Shown: in pieces, positions 1-8,203 of the stretch | Layout of the letters: the number at the start of each line of letters is the position of its first letter | Numbering within the stretch: position 1 is the stretch's first letter | Assembly (NCBI GenBank): GCA_947472735.1 | Contig: CANJBY010000011.1 | Span: 1-58,850, forward strand | Direction: 5' to 3' | Length of the DNA: 58,850 bases | Source: Sphingomonadaceae bacterium | GTDB taxonomy: Bacteria; Pseudomonadota; Alphaproteobacteria; Sphingomonadales; Sphingomonadaceae | The notes under the pieces: generated by a model | What the model saw: only the letters and a program-made list of their open reading frames with translations | What the model was told of the DNA's origin: nothing | The model's database searches: none | Translations under genes and position numbers: made by a program

Positions 1-3
1 CAT
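1..3 (-). CDS. Start codon of a divergent gene that leaves the window
   Basis: On the minus strand an ATG occupies the first three bases. It is preceded, six bases away, by a good ribosome binding site (AAGGA, complement of positions 10-14). The gene would be divergent from feoA, with about 180 bp between the two starts. Only one codon is visible, so nothing can be said about the product. Confidence 0.4.
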
Positions 4-119
4 CTTCGTTCCTTCGTCACTACGACGAAGCCCCAACACTCCTTAAATCACAACCTCAAATCTGTGCCATTGGTGCTGACGGGGAACATCACGATCGATT
101 GAGCTTTCGTTCCGGCGAT

Positions 120-133
120 TTGACTCAGGTCAA
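120..133 (+). promoter_or_regulatory. FNR/CRP-family box upstream of feoAB
   Basis: TTGACTCAGGTCAA is a perfect dyad of the form TTGAC-N4-GTCAA, which fits the FNR/FnrL family pattern (TTGA-N6-TCAA). Centred at 126.5, a class II activator position would place the transcription start near 168, shortly before the feoA ATG at 184. FNR activation of ferrous iron uptake in low oxygen is established in other proteobacteria; here it is inferred from the site alone. Confidence 0.6.
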
Positions 134-135
134 TT

Positions 136-154
136 ATTGCGAATGACTTGCAAT
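136..154 (+). promoter_or_regulatory. Fur-like iron box upstream of feoAB
   Basis: A 19-bp imperfect palindrome with ATTGC/GCAAT arms and an alternating A/T core (ATTGCGAATGACTTGCAAT). It resembles alphaproteobacterial Fur boxes. It starts two bases after the FNR-like box and would lie between the -35 and -10 regions of an FNR-driven promoter, the position expected for iron-dependent repression. Confidence 0.6.
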
Positions 155-183
155 TAGCTTGGCAATCTGCCAGCGGATTGCAC

Positions 184-423
184 ATGACCTTGGACCTTCT
201 TCCCATCGGCCAGCGGGCGCAGATCACTGCGGTCGACTGGTCGTGCATGGCTGAAGAAGAGGCGCAGCGGCTACGGGCGATGGGGATCGACGTCGGTGCG
301 CGGGTGGCGATTTCGCACCGCGGGGTGCTGGGCGGGCGCGATCCGCTGGCGGTGATGGTCGGGCGCATGGCCGTGGCGCTGCGCCGCGCCCATGCCGTGG
401 CGATGCAGGTGGAGCCGGCCTGA
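184..423 (+). CDS. feoA: Ferrous iron transport protein A (FeoA)
   Basis: A 79-residue SH3-like FeoA-domain protein, cytoplasmic accessory of the Fe(II) permease FeoB. The N-terminal half carries the family pattern of a short strand, a Glu/Arg-rich helix (AEEEAQRLRAMGID) and the loop before the core strands. I chose the ATG at 184; the reading frame can be extended to a TTG at 148, but that would run into the Fur-like site and adds residues atypical of FeoA. The stop lies two bases before the feoB ATG, so the two are surely co-transcribed. FNR-like and Fur-like boxes upstream suggest expression in low oxygen and low iron. Confidence 0.9.
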   Translation: MTLDLLPIGQRAQITAVDWSCMAEEEAQRLRAMGIDVGARVAISHRGVLGGRDPLAVMVGRMAVALRRAHAVAMQVEPA

Positions 424-425
424 TC

Positions 426-2264
426 ATGGTTCCGCGCAGCGCAGCGCTGGTCGGCAATCCCAACGCGGGCAAGAGCGCGCTGTTCAATGCGTTGACCGGC
501 GCCCGCCAGAAGATAGCGAATTATCCGGGGGTTACGGTCGAGCGGAAAGCGGGCCGCCTGATGCTGCCCTCGGGCCAGCCGATCGAACTGACCGACCTGC
601 CAGGAAGCTATGGCCTCCACGCCACCAGCCCGGACGAGGAAGTGACCCGCAAGGTGATTTTCGGCGAGTTTGCGGGCGAGGCGGCACCGGACGTGCTGGT
701 GGTGGTGCTCGATGCCTCGAACCTCGAACAGCACCTCGTTTTCGCGCAGGAAATTATCGCACTGGGCCGGCCGGTGGTGGTCGCACTCAACATGGTGGAC
801 CTCGCCACTCGCGACGGACTGGTGCTCGATTCCAAGGCTCTGGAACAAGCACTGGGCGTTCCGGTGATCGAGACCGTCGCGGTGCGCCGGCGGGGTCTTG
901 CCGAACTGGCCGCAGCCATCGAACTAGCAACAAAGCGCCCGCCGGTGCACCACCTCCCGCACACCACGCTGACCGAGCGCCGGCTGACCGCGCACGCCAT
1001 TGCGGACGCGGCGATCGTGTCGGAGACCGCACGCCACCGCTTGCACGCGCGACTCGACAACCTGTTCCTTGATCCCTGGCTCGGGCCGGTAATCCTGCTC
1101 GCCCTGCTGTTCGTGGTGTTCCAGGCGGTATTCGCCGGCGCCGCTCCGTTCGCCGATGCACTGGATGCCGGAGTGGGCATGCTGTCTGCCGGGGTCAGGG
1201 AAGCGTTGCCCGCCGGCTTGTTCCGCGACTTCATCACCGATGGCTTGTTCGCCGGGGTCGGCGCGGTCGTCGTGTTCCTGCCGCAGATCCTGATCCTGTT
1301 CTTCTTCATCCTCGCGCTGGAGGCATCGGGCTACATGGCCCGCGCGGCCTTCCTGATGGACCGGCTGATGGCGCGGGTTGGTCTGTCGGGCCGGAGCTTC
1401 ATTCCGCTCCTCTCAAGCTTCGCCTGCGCCGTCCCCGGGATCATGGCGACGCGCAGCATCTCCGATCTCAAGGACCGGCTGACCACGATCCTGGTCGCCC
1501 CGCTGATGACCTGTTCGGCGCGGCTCCCGGTCTATGCGGTGATCATCGCGGCCTTCATTCCCAACCGCACGCTGGGCGGAGTTATCGGGCTTCAGGGTCT
1601 GGTGCTGTTCGGGCTTTACGTGGGCGGCGTCGCCGGGGCCATGCTGGCCGCGCTGGCGCTGCGCCGCTCGGTGACCAAGGGCAAGGCCTCGGGTTTCATC
1701 ATGGAATTGCCGAAGTACCAGATGCCGCTGCTGCGGGACCTTGCGATCGGACTGATGCAGCGCTCGTGGATATTCCTGCGCCGCGCCGGCACGATCATCC
1801 TCACCGTGTCGGTGGTGCTGTGGCTGCTGCTCAATTTCCCCCGCGCTGGCGAGGGGAAGGACCAGGTCGACGCCTCGATCGCGGGGCACATCGCCAATGG
1901 TCTCGCCGTCGTGGTCGAGCCGATCGGCTTCAACCGGGATATTGCGCTCGCGCTGATCCCGGCCATGGCGGCGCGTGAAGTGGCGGTCAGCTCGCTTGCC
2001 ACCACTTACGCGGTCGCCAACGGCGACGAAGTGCAGCAGACCCGCGCGCTGGGCGAACAGCTCAAGGCGCACTGGTCGCTCCCCACCGCGCTCGCCTTCC
2101 TCGCCTGGTTCGTCTTCGCGCCTCAATGCATGAGCACGATCGCGGTCACCCGGCGTGAAACAAACGGGTGGAAATGGCCCGCCTTCATGTTGCTGTACCT
2201 CTTCGGATTGGCCTACATCTTCGCGGGAATCACTTATTGGAGCGCCGTGGCGCTCGGACTTTAG
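426..2264 (+). CDS. feoB: Ferrous iron transport protein B (FeoB)
   Basis: Inner-membrane Fe(II) transporter with an N-terminal G-protein domain. The P-loop GNPNAGKS is at residues 10-17, the switch Thr at 37 in YPGVTVE, G3 DLPG at 57-60 and G4 NMVD at 122-125. From about residue 215 the protein is membrane-embedded, with Gate-type segments and the usual cysteine-containing stretch ([14 protein letters not shown]). At 612 residues it is shorter than E. coli FeoB (773), mainly in the cytosolic spacer and C-terminal end; no FeoC gene follows. Translationally close to feoA, and followed by ssb after 17 bp, which may be read through. Confidence 0.96.
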   Translation: MVPRSAALVGNPNAGKSALFNALTGARQKIANYPGVTVERKAGRLMLPSGQPIELTDLPGSYGLHATSPDEEVTRKVIFGEFAGEAAPDVLVVVLDASNLEQHLVFAQEIIALGRPVVVALNMVDLATRDGLVLDSKALEQALGVPVIETVAVRRRGLAELAAAIELATKRPPVHHLPHTTLTERRLTAHAIADAAIVSETARHRLHARLDNLFLDPWLGPVILLALLFVVFQAVFAGAAPFADALDAGVGMLSAGVREALPAGLFRDFITDGLFAGVGAVVVFLPQILILFFFILALEASGYMARAAFLMDRLMARVGLSGRSFIPLLSSFACAVPGIMATRSISDLKDRLTTILVAPLMTCSARLPVYAVIIAAFIPNRTLGGVIGLQGLVLFGLYVGGVAGAMLAALALRRSVTKGKASGFIMELPKYQMPLLRDLAIGLMQRSWIFLRRAGTIILTVSVVLWLLLNFPRAGEGKDQVDASIAGHIANGLAVVVEPIGFNRDIALALIPAMAAREVAVSSLATTYAVANGDEVQQTRALGEQLKAHWSLPTALAFLAWFVFAPQCMSTIAVTRRETNGWKWPAFMLLYLFGLAYIFAGITYWSAVALGL

Positions 2265-2281
2265 CGAAGAGAGAAGAATCC

Positions 2282-2803
2282 ATGGCAGGCAGCGTCAACA
2301 AGGTCATCCTGATCGGGAATCTGGGCGCTGACCCTGAGGTCAAAAGCTTCCAGAACGGCGGCCGGATCGCCAATCTGCGGATCGCCACGTCGGAAAGCTG
2401 GAAAGACAAGGCCACCGGCGAGCGCAAGGAGCGCACCGAATGGCACAGCGTCGTGCTCCAATCCGACGGTTTGGTCGGCGTGGCCGAGCGCTTTCTGCGC
2501 AAGGGCAGCAAGATCTACATTGAAGGCCAGCTGCGCACTCGCAAGTGGCAGGACCAGTCCGGCAACGATCGTTACACCACGGAAATCTCCGTCGGCGGCA
2601 ATGGCGGAGTGCTGACCATGCTTGATGGTGCACCCGGCGGCGGTCAAGGCGGCGGGCAGGGCGGCGGCGGAGGCCAGCGTTCCGGCGGCGGTTCGTCGGG
2701 CGGTGGCTTTGGCGGCGCCAGTGGCGGCGGCGGCCAGCGTTCCGGCGGCGGCGCTCCGGCAGGCGGCTTTGCCGACGATCTCGACGACGACATTCCATTT
2801 TGA
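2282..2803 (+). CDS. ssb: Single-stranded DNA-binding protein
   Basis: Essential ssDNA-binding protein of replication, repair and recombination. The OB fold occupies about residues 1-112, starting [20 protein letters not shown] Gly-rich flexible linker follows, and the acidic tail ends in DDDIPF, the docking peptide for partner proteins. The length of 173 residues is typical. The ATG at 2282 has GAGAGAAG upstream; longer upstream frames are feoB overlap and not used. No uvrA neighbour is present, unlike in many gammaproteobacteria. Confidence 0.97.
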   Translation: MAGSVNKVILIGNLGADPEVKSFQNGGRIANLRIATSESWKDKATGERKERTEWHSVVLQSDGLVGVAERFLRKGSKIYIEGQLRTRKWQDQSGNDRYTTEISVGGNGGVLTMLDGAPGGGQGGGQGGGGGQRSGGGSSGGGFGGASGGGGQRSGGGAPAGGFADDLDDDIPF

Positions 2804-2831
2804 TCCATCGAAATCGGCCGTGTTGCCGTGA

Positions 2832-2849
2832 CCGGATAAGGATATCCGG
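2832..2849 (+). promoter_or_regulatory. Hairpin between ssb and the MFS gene
   Basis: CCGGATA, loop AGGA, TATCCGG forms a perfect seven-base-pair stem in the 69-bp gap. No T-run follows, so it is not a clear intrinsic terminator. It could be a weak terminator or an mRNA-stabilising 3' end for ssb. Confidence 0.4.
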
Positions 2850-2872
2850 CGCGGCCTGATGGGGAGACTGCG

Positions 2873-4168
2873 ATGGATGAGGGCGAGGCCGCGATTGGCC
2901 GCGAAGCGATGCGCAAGGTGCAGTGGCGCATCGTTCCGCTGCTCACGCTCGCCTTCCTCTGCGCCTATGCCGACCGGGTAAACGTCGGCTTCGCGGCCGC
3001 GACGATGAACGCGGACCTCGGTTTCAGCGCAACGGTCTATGGCCTCGGCTCGGGGCTGTTCTTCCTGAGCTATGCGCTGTTCGAGATCCCCTCGAGCCAG
3101 CTCAGCGTGCGCTTTGGATCGCGCAACTGGATCGCGCGGATCATGGTCAGCTGGGGTCTGCTTTCGGCGGCCACCATGTTCGTGACGACCGCCTGGCAGT
3201 TCTACCTGATCCGCTTCCTGCTGGGAGCGGCGGAAGCCGGGTTCTTCCCCGCGGTTATTTTCTATTTCGCCCGGTGGCTCGCGCCGGAATATCGCGGCCG
3301 GGCGCTCAGCCGCTTTTACATCGCCAGCCCGCTCAATTCGATCGTGCTCGGCGGCGTGTCGAGCTGGATGCTGGGCTTCCACGGCACCGGCGGGCTGAAG
3401 GGCTGGCAGTGGCTGTTCCTGATGCAGGGCCTGCCATCTGTGCTCGTCGGAGCGCTGCTGCTGTGGCTGCTCCCCGAACGGCCGGACAAGGTCAGCTGGC
3501 TCGCGCCGGCGGAAAAGGGCTGGCTGTCAGGCGCTCTGGCGCGTGAGCAGCTGGCGCATGGGGCGCCGGTTCACGGCGGGGTGCTCAAGGCGCTGGCCCA
3601 TCCGCGCGTTGCCCAGCTTGGCGCGGTCGGCGTGCTGATGGCCGGTTCGGTCACCACGCTGATGCTCTCTGCCCCGCTCGTGCTGGCGGACCGGACCGGC
3701 GGCAGTGCCGGCGCGGTGGGGCTGATTGTCAGCATCGGGGGAGTGATCGGTGCGGTTACCATGCTGGCGGCAGGCAGCTTTGCCGACCGCCGCAACGCCA
3801 ATCTGTCGCACATCATGGGCTATGGCGCGGTGCTGTCGCTGGCATTTCTGGTCATGGCGCTCACCCGTTCCGGCAGCGTCACGGTGGGGGCCTACCTCAT
3901 GTTCGCGGCGGTCTGTTTCGCTTTGCCGATGCTCGCTGCCGCAAGCTGGATCGAACTCTTGCCGGCCGGGCAACTGGCGGTGGGGGCGGCGGCGATCAAC
4001 ATGATTTCGCAGATTGGCGCGTTCGTCACGCCCTTCGTCTGGGGCGTGCTGAAGGACGCGACGGGCGATTACCGTGCGGGGCTGTTGCTGCTGGCGGGAC
4101 TGGGCGGCATCATGTGCCTTGCCTTGGCGTGGATCTGCCGGGGGCCGGCGCCTAGTCGCCCTTCCTGA
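2873..4168 (+). CDS. MFS transporter, anion:cation symporter (ACS) type
   Basis: A 431-residue major facilitator with about twelve membrane segments. The N-terminal stretch LCAYADRVNVGFAA and the following LSYALFEIPSSQL and GFFPAVIFYFARWLAPEYRGRA match the ACS family, which carries organic anions such as tartrate, galactarate, phthalate or allantoate. The substrate cannot be read from the sequence and no catabolic operon is attached. The ATG at 2873 has a GGGGAG ribosome site. The gene ends inside the last codons of the convergent DUF177 gene (17-bp tail-to-tail overlap). Confidence 0.85.
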   Translation: MDEGEAAIGREAMRKVQWRIVPLLTLAFLCAYADRVNVGFAAATMNADLGFSATVYGLGSGLFFLSYALFEIPSSQLSVRFGSRNWIARIMVSWGLLSAATMFVTTAWQFYLIRFLLGAAEAGFFPAVIFYFARWLAPEYRGRALSRFYIASPLNSIVLGGVSSWMLGFHGTGGLKGWQWLFLMQGLPSVLVGALLLWLLPERPDKVSWLAPAEKGWLSGALAREQLAHGAPVHGGVLKALAHPRVAQLGAVGVLMAGSVTTLMLSAPLVLADRTGGSAGAVGLIVSIGGVIGAVTMLAAGSFADRRNANLSHIMGYGAVLSLAFLVMALTRSGSVTVGAYLMFAAVCFALPMLAAASWIELLPAGQLAVGAAAINMISQIGAFVTPFVWGVLKDATGDYRAGLLLLAGLGGIMCLALAWICRGPAPSRPS

Positions 4169-4664
4169 GCTTGGCCAGCGCAGCGAATGGGCCGGCTTCG
4201 CCTTCGCCCAGCAGACCTTCGCGCTGGCGTGCTGCATCGGCTTCCGGGCCGGTAGCAAACGGGTCGATCGCCAGCGCCAGGCTTTGCGCCAGCGCCTCGC
4301 CCAGGTCGAACCGGGTGCCCGAATAGGCGATCTCGTCACAGTCGTCGGCAGTGATTTCGATTTCTTCCTGGCCGCCGGCCGGCTGCTCCGCGGTGAAGCG
4401 CAGCAGCACGGGCTCGTCGATGGTCACCGGCAGGTCCTCGCCGGATATCGCGCAGCTCTGGACAATGTCGGCGTTCAGCCGGCCACGTGCGAGTACCGCA
4501 ATACCCTCATGCGACAACACCACGCGGGCTTCCAGACGCCCCACCGAAACGAGCGCGAAGCGGCGGGCCAGCGCGGCGCACTGATCAGGCGTAGCCGCAA
4601 GGGTCAGCTCGCCATTGGGCAAGTGGCGGATGTCGATCCAGTGGCTGAACTCCCCATCGCTCAT
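4152..4664 (-). CDS. YceD/DUF177 family protein
   Basis: A 170-residue member of the YceD (DUF177) family, linked in other bacteria and plant plastids to 23S rRNA accumulation. Seen here are the typical N-terminal domain, the mid-protein segment VQSCAISGEDLPVTIDEP with the conserved Cys, and the C-terminal Phe/Leu-rich tail LGEALAQSLALAIDPF. It overlaps the upstream chaperone gene by four bases (ATGA), so the two are translationally coupled. In most bacteria the yceD partner is rpmF; pairing with a cytochrome bc1 chaperone is an alphaproteobacterial arrangement. Confidence 0.85.
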   Translation of the reverse strand: MSDGEFSHWIDIRHLPNGELTLAATPDQCAALARRFALVSVGRLEARVVLSHEGIAVLARGRLNADIVQSCAISGEDLPVTIDEPVLLRFTAEQPAGGQEEIEITADDCDEIAYSGTRFDLGEALAQSLALAIDPFATGPEADAARQREGLLGEGEAGPFAALAKLRKGD

Positions 4665-5185
4665 GCAATCTCTCCAGCAAGCAGGCGGGAAGCATCGGTT
4701 GCGGCAAGCTGTTCCGCCAGCGCCCTGGCCTTGGCTGCGACCGGTGCCGGAGCAGCGCCCGCGAGCAGCGTGACGTTGCGCGCGACGGCGGCCTCGAGAG
4801 CGGCATCGCCGCCGGCCAGCCCGTCGCGGTAAGCGCCGAGCCTGCCGCCCATCACCCCCATCAGCCGGCCGACATGCTTGCCGACCACTACGTCACCAAC
4901 GCCGCTTTCGCGCAACTGGCCGTCCATGTCGGTCACGAACAGCTCAGTCAGCAGCACCGACGGAGCGATCAGCGCCTCGTCGCGCTCCATCCGCAGCAGC
5001 ACCAGCGCCAGGACCAGCGTAACGGCGTCGAAGCGGCCGCCGACGGTATCGGCAATGCCGCATTCGGCGTACCACGCCTTATCCCGCGCTATCGCGACGA
5101 TCCGGTGCCACAAGGGGCGCACCGCAACTCGTTCGTCCTTGCGAGGACCGAACCAGCGTTCGAAAAGAGGCCAGAGCGAAGGCAC
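4661..5185 (-). CDS. Ubiquinol-cytochrome c chaperone (CBP3-like)
   Basis: A 174-residue protein of the CBP3/UQCC family, assembly factors of the cytochrome bc1 complex in mitochondria and alphaproteobacteria. The family core is visible: WYAECGIADTVGGRFDAVT, the long helix LVLALVLLRM, and ELFVTDMDGQLRESGVGDVVVGK. The start is taken as GTG at 5185 because an AGGAG site sits seven bases upstream and the product then begins PSLWPLF; the open frame continues upstream into unlikely sequence. It is followed by the DUF177 gene with a four-base overlap and is divergent from the BamE-like gene. Confidence 0.85.
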   Translation of the reverse strand: MPSLWPLFERWFGPRKDERVAVRPLWHRIVAIARDKAWYAECGIADTVGGRFDAVTLVLALVLLRMERDEALIAPSVLLTELFVTDMDGQLRESGVGDVVVGKHVGRLMGVMGGRLGAYRDGLAGGDAALEAAVARNVTLLAGAAPAPVAAKARALAEQLAATDASRLLAGEIA

Positions 5186-5335
5186 GGGTGCTCCTGTTAA
5201 GCGGCAATTCAAGCAGGCCCTGCCATCGGCATTGCACGAGGCGGCGTAGGGCCCTAAGGCTGTCGCCGTTACAGGAGGGTGCGCCCCGCTGGCAATGGCG
5301 AAGCGCACTGGCGTATCGAAGCGAGGTTTTTCCAA

Positions 5336-5833
5336 ATGCAGCGCAAGGGCCGGATGGCCGCAAGCATCGTGGCGGCACTCGGTCTGGCGGCTCTCGCTGG
5401 CGGCTGCGCCTCGATCAAGGATCACCGCGGATATCTTGCCGATGCCGCGCTGGTGGAATCGGTCCAGCCCGGGATCGACAACCAGACTTCGGTTGAACGT
5501 TCGCTTGGACGCCCGACCTTCATCAGCCAGTTCGGCGAGAAGTACTGGTACTACGTCTCGATCGACACCAAGCAGGCCGCATTCACCCGCTCTCGCCCTT
5601 CCGGGCAGATGGTGATGCGCATCCGCTTTGACGAGAAGGGCAACGTCGCCGAGGTCAATCGCTTCGGGATGGAACACGTTGTCCGGCTCAACCCCGATGG
5701 CAAGAAGACGCCGACCCTCGGCAAGGAGCGGACGTTCCTTGAGGACCTGTTCGGCAATATCGGCACCGTGGGCGCGCCGGGCGCCTCGCCGCAGGGCGGT
5801 GGTGGTCCCGGTTCCGGCCCCAACGGCAGCTAG
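5336..5833 (+). CDS. BamE/OmlA (SmpA) outer-membrane assembly lipoprotein
   Basis: A 165-residue SmpA/OmlA-type lipoprotein, the BamE component that supports beta-barrel insertion at the outer membrane. A signal peptide ends in a lipobox with Cys24 (LAALAGGC). The BamE-like domain follows (ESVQPGIDNQTSVERSLGRP, then FGEKYWYYVSI). A Gly/Pro-rich tail closes the protein. I placed the start at ATG 5336 rather than 5279 because it gives a standard lipoprotein signal. The pairing with the divergent CBP3/DUF177 genes is common in sphingomonads. Confidence 0.88.
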   Translation: MQRKGRMAASIVAALGLAALAGGCASIKDHRGYLADAALVESVQPGIDNQTSVERSLGRPTFISQFGEKYWYYVSIDTKQAAFTRSRPSGQMVMRIRFDEKGNVAEVNRFGMEHVVRLNPDGKKTPTLGKERTFLEDLFGNIGTVGAPGASPQGGGGPGSGPNGS

Positions 5834-5847
5834 GCGAATCACAGACC

Positions 5848-6381
5848 ATGAGCCGCGCGCGCCGGTCTAACGACTGGGGCTTTCCCCGGTGGCGCGGCTA
5901 TGGCAGCTCGCGCGAGGCTGCGCAGTTGCGCCTGTGCGATCGCGTCGGCTGCAATGAGCCCGGCAACTGTCCCGCTCCCAAATCTCCCAACAGCCCGGAT
6001 CGCTGGTATTTCTGCCAGGCCCACGCTGCGGAATACAATTCCGGCTGGGACTATTTCGCCGGCCTCACTGCCGAAGAAGCGGCCGAGCGCGAGGCGAAGG
6101 AGCGTCAGACACACGAAGGCTTCAAGGAATCCGCACATTACGGCTGGGCCGGTTCGGGCGACGGCACGCGCAGCCGGGACGAATTCCGCGCGCTGGAGCT
6201 GCTGGGCCTTGATCCCGATGCCGAATTCGAAGCGGTGAGAAAGGCCTGGCGTTCCAAGGCCAAGGAAGTGCACCCGGACGTCCGCCCGGGGGATGAAGAT
6301 GCCGCAAAGGCTTTCCAGGCGCTGCAACTCGCGTATGATGTGCTTCGCCAGGCGGAAGAACGCCGGGCGTGGCGGGGTTAG
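5848..6381 (+). CDS. C-terminal J-domain protein with N-terminal Cys cluster
   Basis: A 177-residue protein with a J-domain at the extreme C-terminus (about 112-175), including the HPD motif at 142-144 that stimulates DnaK ATPase. The N-terminal half contains Cys30, Cys35, Cys41 and Cys56 plus His59, spaced like a small metal-binding module. No Gly/Phe region or DnaJ-type zinc domain is present, so this is not DnaJ itself but a specialised co-chaperone. The gene starts 14 bases after the BamE-like gene and may be co-transcribed with it. Client unknown. Confidence 0.82.
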   Translation: MSRARRSNDWGFPRWRGYGSSREAAQLRLCDRVGCNEPGNCPAPKSPNSPDRWYFCQAHAAEYNSGWDYFAGLTAEEAAEREAKERQTHEGFKESAHYGWAGSGDGTRSRDEFRALELLGLDPDAEFEAVRKAWRSKAKEVHPDVRPGDEDAAKAFQALQLAYDVLRQAEERRAWRG

Positions 6382-6449
6382 GATCGCCTTGATCGGCTCG
6401 GGGATGCAATGCGCTTCTTCAGGATTCCGTTCATAGAGCGAGTAACATT

Positions 6450-6746
6450 ATGCCCTTCAAATCGTGGAATTCCCTCTGGTTCGAGTCCGCCGGGCTGACG
6501 CTCGACGCCTCGCACGTGATCGGCCTGCGCCTCAACAAGCTGGCCGCGTGGGACAAGGCGGCGTTGAGCGAGGCGAAACTGATGTTCGCCGAGAAGTTCA
6601 GCGCCATGGCCGAACTCCAGATGCTCGCCATGACTGGCGGGCTTGGCCACACCCCGCACGGTCAGGCTGCCGAAACGATCACGCATCTGCGCCGCAAAGT
6701 TACCAGCAACCGGCGCAGGCTGAGCGCCAAGCGCAAGCGCGGTTGA
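6450..6746 (+). CDS. Conserved hypothetical protein, 98 aa
   Basis: A short, helical protein with a Trp near the start (SWNSLWFE), a central amphipathic part (LSEAKLMFAEKFSAMAELQM) and a strongly basic tail (RRRLSAKRKRG). It looks soluble, with a possible nucleic-acid or acidic-partner contact at the C-terminus. I do not recognise a named domain. Codon use matches its neighbours and it ends two bases before the stop of the convergent PLP enzyme. Confidence 0.6.
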   Translation: MPFKSWNSLWFESAGLTLDASHVIGLRLNKLAAWDKAALSEAKLMFAEKFSAMAELQMLAMTGGLGHTPHGQAAETITHLRRKVTSNRRRLSAKRKRG

Positions 6747-6748
6747 AT

Positions 6749-8047
6749 TCAGGCGGCATCCAGTGCCTGCCCGAAATCGGCGATCAAATCGTCCGGGTCT
6801 TCGATCCCCACGGAAATCCGCACCAGATTGTCGGTGATCCCCAGCGCTGACCTGCGTTCGGTGGGTACGGAAAGATGAGTCATGCTGGCCGGGTGACTTG
6901 CCAGCGTCTCGGTCCCGCCGAGGCTGACCGCCAGCTTGGCAATCTTCAGCGCATCGAGAAAGCGGAAGCTTTCCGCTTCGCCGCCCTTGATGAACAGCGA
7001 GAAGGTGCTCCCCGCGCCGCTGCAATGGCGGGCATGGATGTCCTCCTGGCGTGGATCGGTAATCATACCGAGGTAGCCCAGATCTTCGACCTTCGGGTGC
7101 CCGGCCAGGAATGCGCAGACCTTGGCCGCGTTCTCTCCCGCGCGGGTCATGCGCAGCTCCAGCGTCTCGAGACTGCGCAACAACATCCACGAGGTATTGG
7201 GATCGAGGATGGTGCCCATCGTGTTCCTGAGCATGCGGATCGGGTCCATCCAGCGCCGCGATCCGGAGAGGCCGCCGGCGACGAGGTCAGAGTGACCCCC
7301 GGCGTATTTGGTGAGCGAATAGACCACCACGTCCGCCCCGTGATCGAGCGGACGCTGCCACAGCGGACCGAGGAAGGTGTTGTCGATCGCGATCGGCGCA
7401 TCGGGCGCCAATTCGTTTCGCGCAGCAGCCACCGCCTCGATATCGACCAGGGCATTGGTCGGGTTGGCCGGGCTTTCGAGATAGATCATGGCCACTCTGC
7501 CGCCTTGTTCTGCGGCAAGCGCCTTGCCCTGGTCCAGCGCCGCGGCGATTTCCGACTGAGTCGCCCCGGCGGGGAAATCGACATAGCCGATCCCGAATCG
7601 CGAAAGGGTGCGGGCGATGAAGTCCTCGGTGGCGGCATACAGCGGCCCCGAATGCACGATCACGTCGCCTTGCCCGCAGCTCGCCAGCAGCAAGGTGGCG
7701 ATGGCGGACATGCCGCTGGAGAAGACCAGCGAATCCTCGGCTCCGTCCCACACTGCCAGGCGGTCCTCCAGGATTTCCTGGTTGGGCCCGTTGAACCGCG
7801 AATAGACCAGTCCTTCGGCGCCGCCGGGGCGCTGACCCGTGATCCCTTCGAAGAAGCGCTTGCCTTCTGCCGCGCTGGGGAAGGCGAAAGTGGAGGTGAG
7901 GAAGATTGGCGGCTTCAGCGCGCCTTCGCTCAGTGTCGGATCATAGCCGAACCCCATCATCAAGGTTGCCGGCTTCAATTGCCGCTCGCCGATGCGGGTG
8001 ATCTCGGGCTTGGGCTTGCGGCGGGGGGCGGGCGGGGTGGTCGCCAT
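6749..8047 (-). CDS. Cystathionine gamma-synthase family PLP enzyme
   Basis: A 432-residue Cys/Met-metabolism PLP-dependent enzyme (fold type I). The active-site Lys lies in VVYSLTKYAGGHSDLVAGG. Other family signatures are SSGMSAIATLLLA, AIDNTFLGPLWQRPLDHGAD and the late Arg region RISVGIEDPDDL. Such enzymes perform gamma-replacement or gamma/beta-elimination on homoserine derivatives or cystathionine; the exact reaction (MetB, MetZ or methionine gamma-lyase) cannot be assigned by eye. The ATG at 8047 is chosen over 8110 because AGGAG lies nine bases upstream. No other methionine gene adjoins. Confidence 0.85.
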   Translation of the reverse strand: MATTPPAPRRKPKPEITRIGERQLKPATLMMGFGYDPTLSEGALKPPIFLTSTFAFPSAAEGKRFFEGITGQRPGGAEGLVYSRFNGPNQEILEDRLAVWDGAEDSLVFSSGMSAIATLLLASCGQGDVIVHSGPLYAATEDFIARTLSRFGIGYVDFPAGATQSEIAAALDQGKALAAEQGGRVAMIYLESPANPTNALVDIEAVAAARNELAPDAPIAIDNTFLGPLWQRPLDHGADVVVYSLTKYAGGHSDLVAGGLSGSRRWMDPIRMLRNTMGTILDPNTSWMLLRSLETLELRMTRAGENAAKVCAFLAGHPKVEDLGYLGMITDPRQEDIHARHCSGAGSTFSLFIKGGEAESFRFLDALKIAKLAVSLGGTETLASHPASMTHLSVPTERRSALGITDNLVRISVGIEDPDDLIADFGQALDAA

Positions 8048-8184
8048 GGCAGGTTTCTCCTGATCGAATGCTCCCAGGGAGGCAGGAGCCGACAAGGAAT
8101 GCGGGGGCACTCGCGGCCCTAACCTCCGCAGGACCGCATCTCCAACCGTAACCGGAACGGGGCCTTACAGTTCCCGTAATCCGA

Positions 8185-8203
8185 TTTCAACTGCAACCGG
8201 TTC
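8185..8203. promoter_or_regulatory. LacI-operator-like element, copy 1
   Basis: The 19-mer TTTCAACTGCAACCGGTTC contains TGCAACCGGTT, close to the LacI/GalR-family operator pattern TG-N-AA-N-CG-N-TT-N-CA. Eighteen of nineteen bases recur at 41218-41236 before amn. This copy overlaps the SLC13 stop codon and lies about 140 bp upstream of the PLP-enzyme gene. Function is inferred and weak. Confidence 0.25.

Noticed and set aside
48..848. Minus-strand open frame of 266 codons opposite feoA/feoB
   Set aside because: It is a shadow of feoAB in a GC-rich genome: Arg/Ala/His-rich, no domain, no ribosome site, and fully covered by feoA/feoB on the other strand.
8048..8201. Riboswitch (SAM-type) upstream of the PLP enzyme gene
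   Set aside because: The 154-bp leader was compared by eye with SAM-II and SAM/SAH patterns. No matching stem-loop or pseudoknot was found. Infernal with Rfam models could test it.
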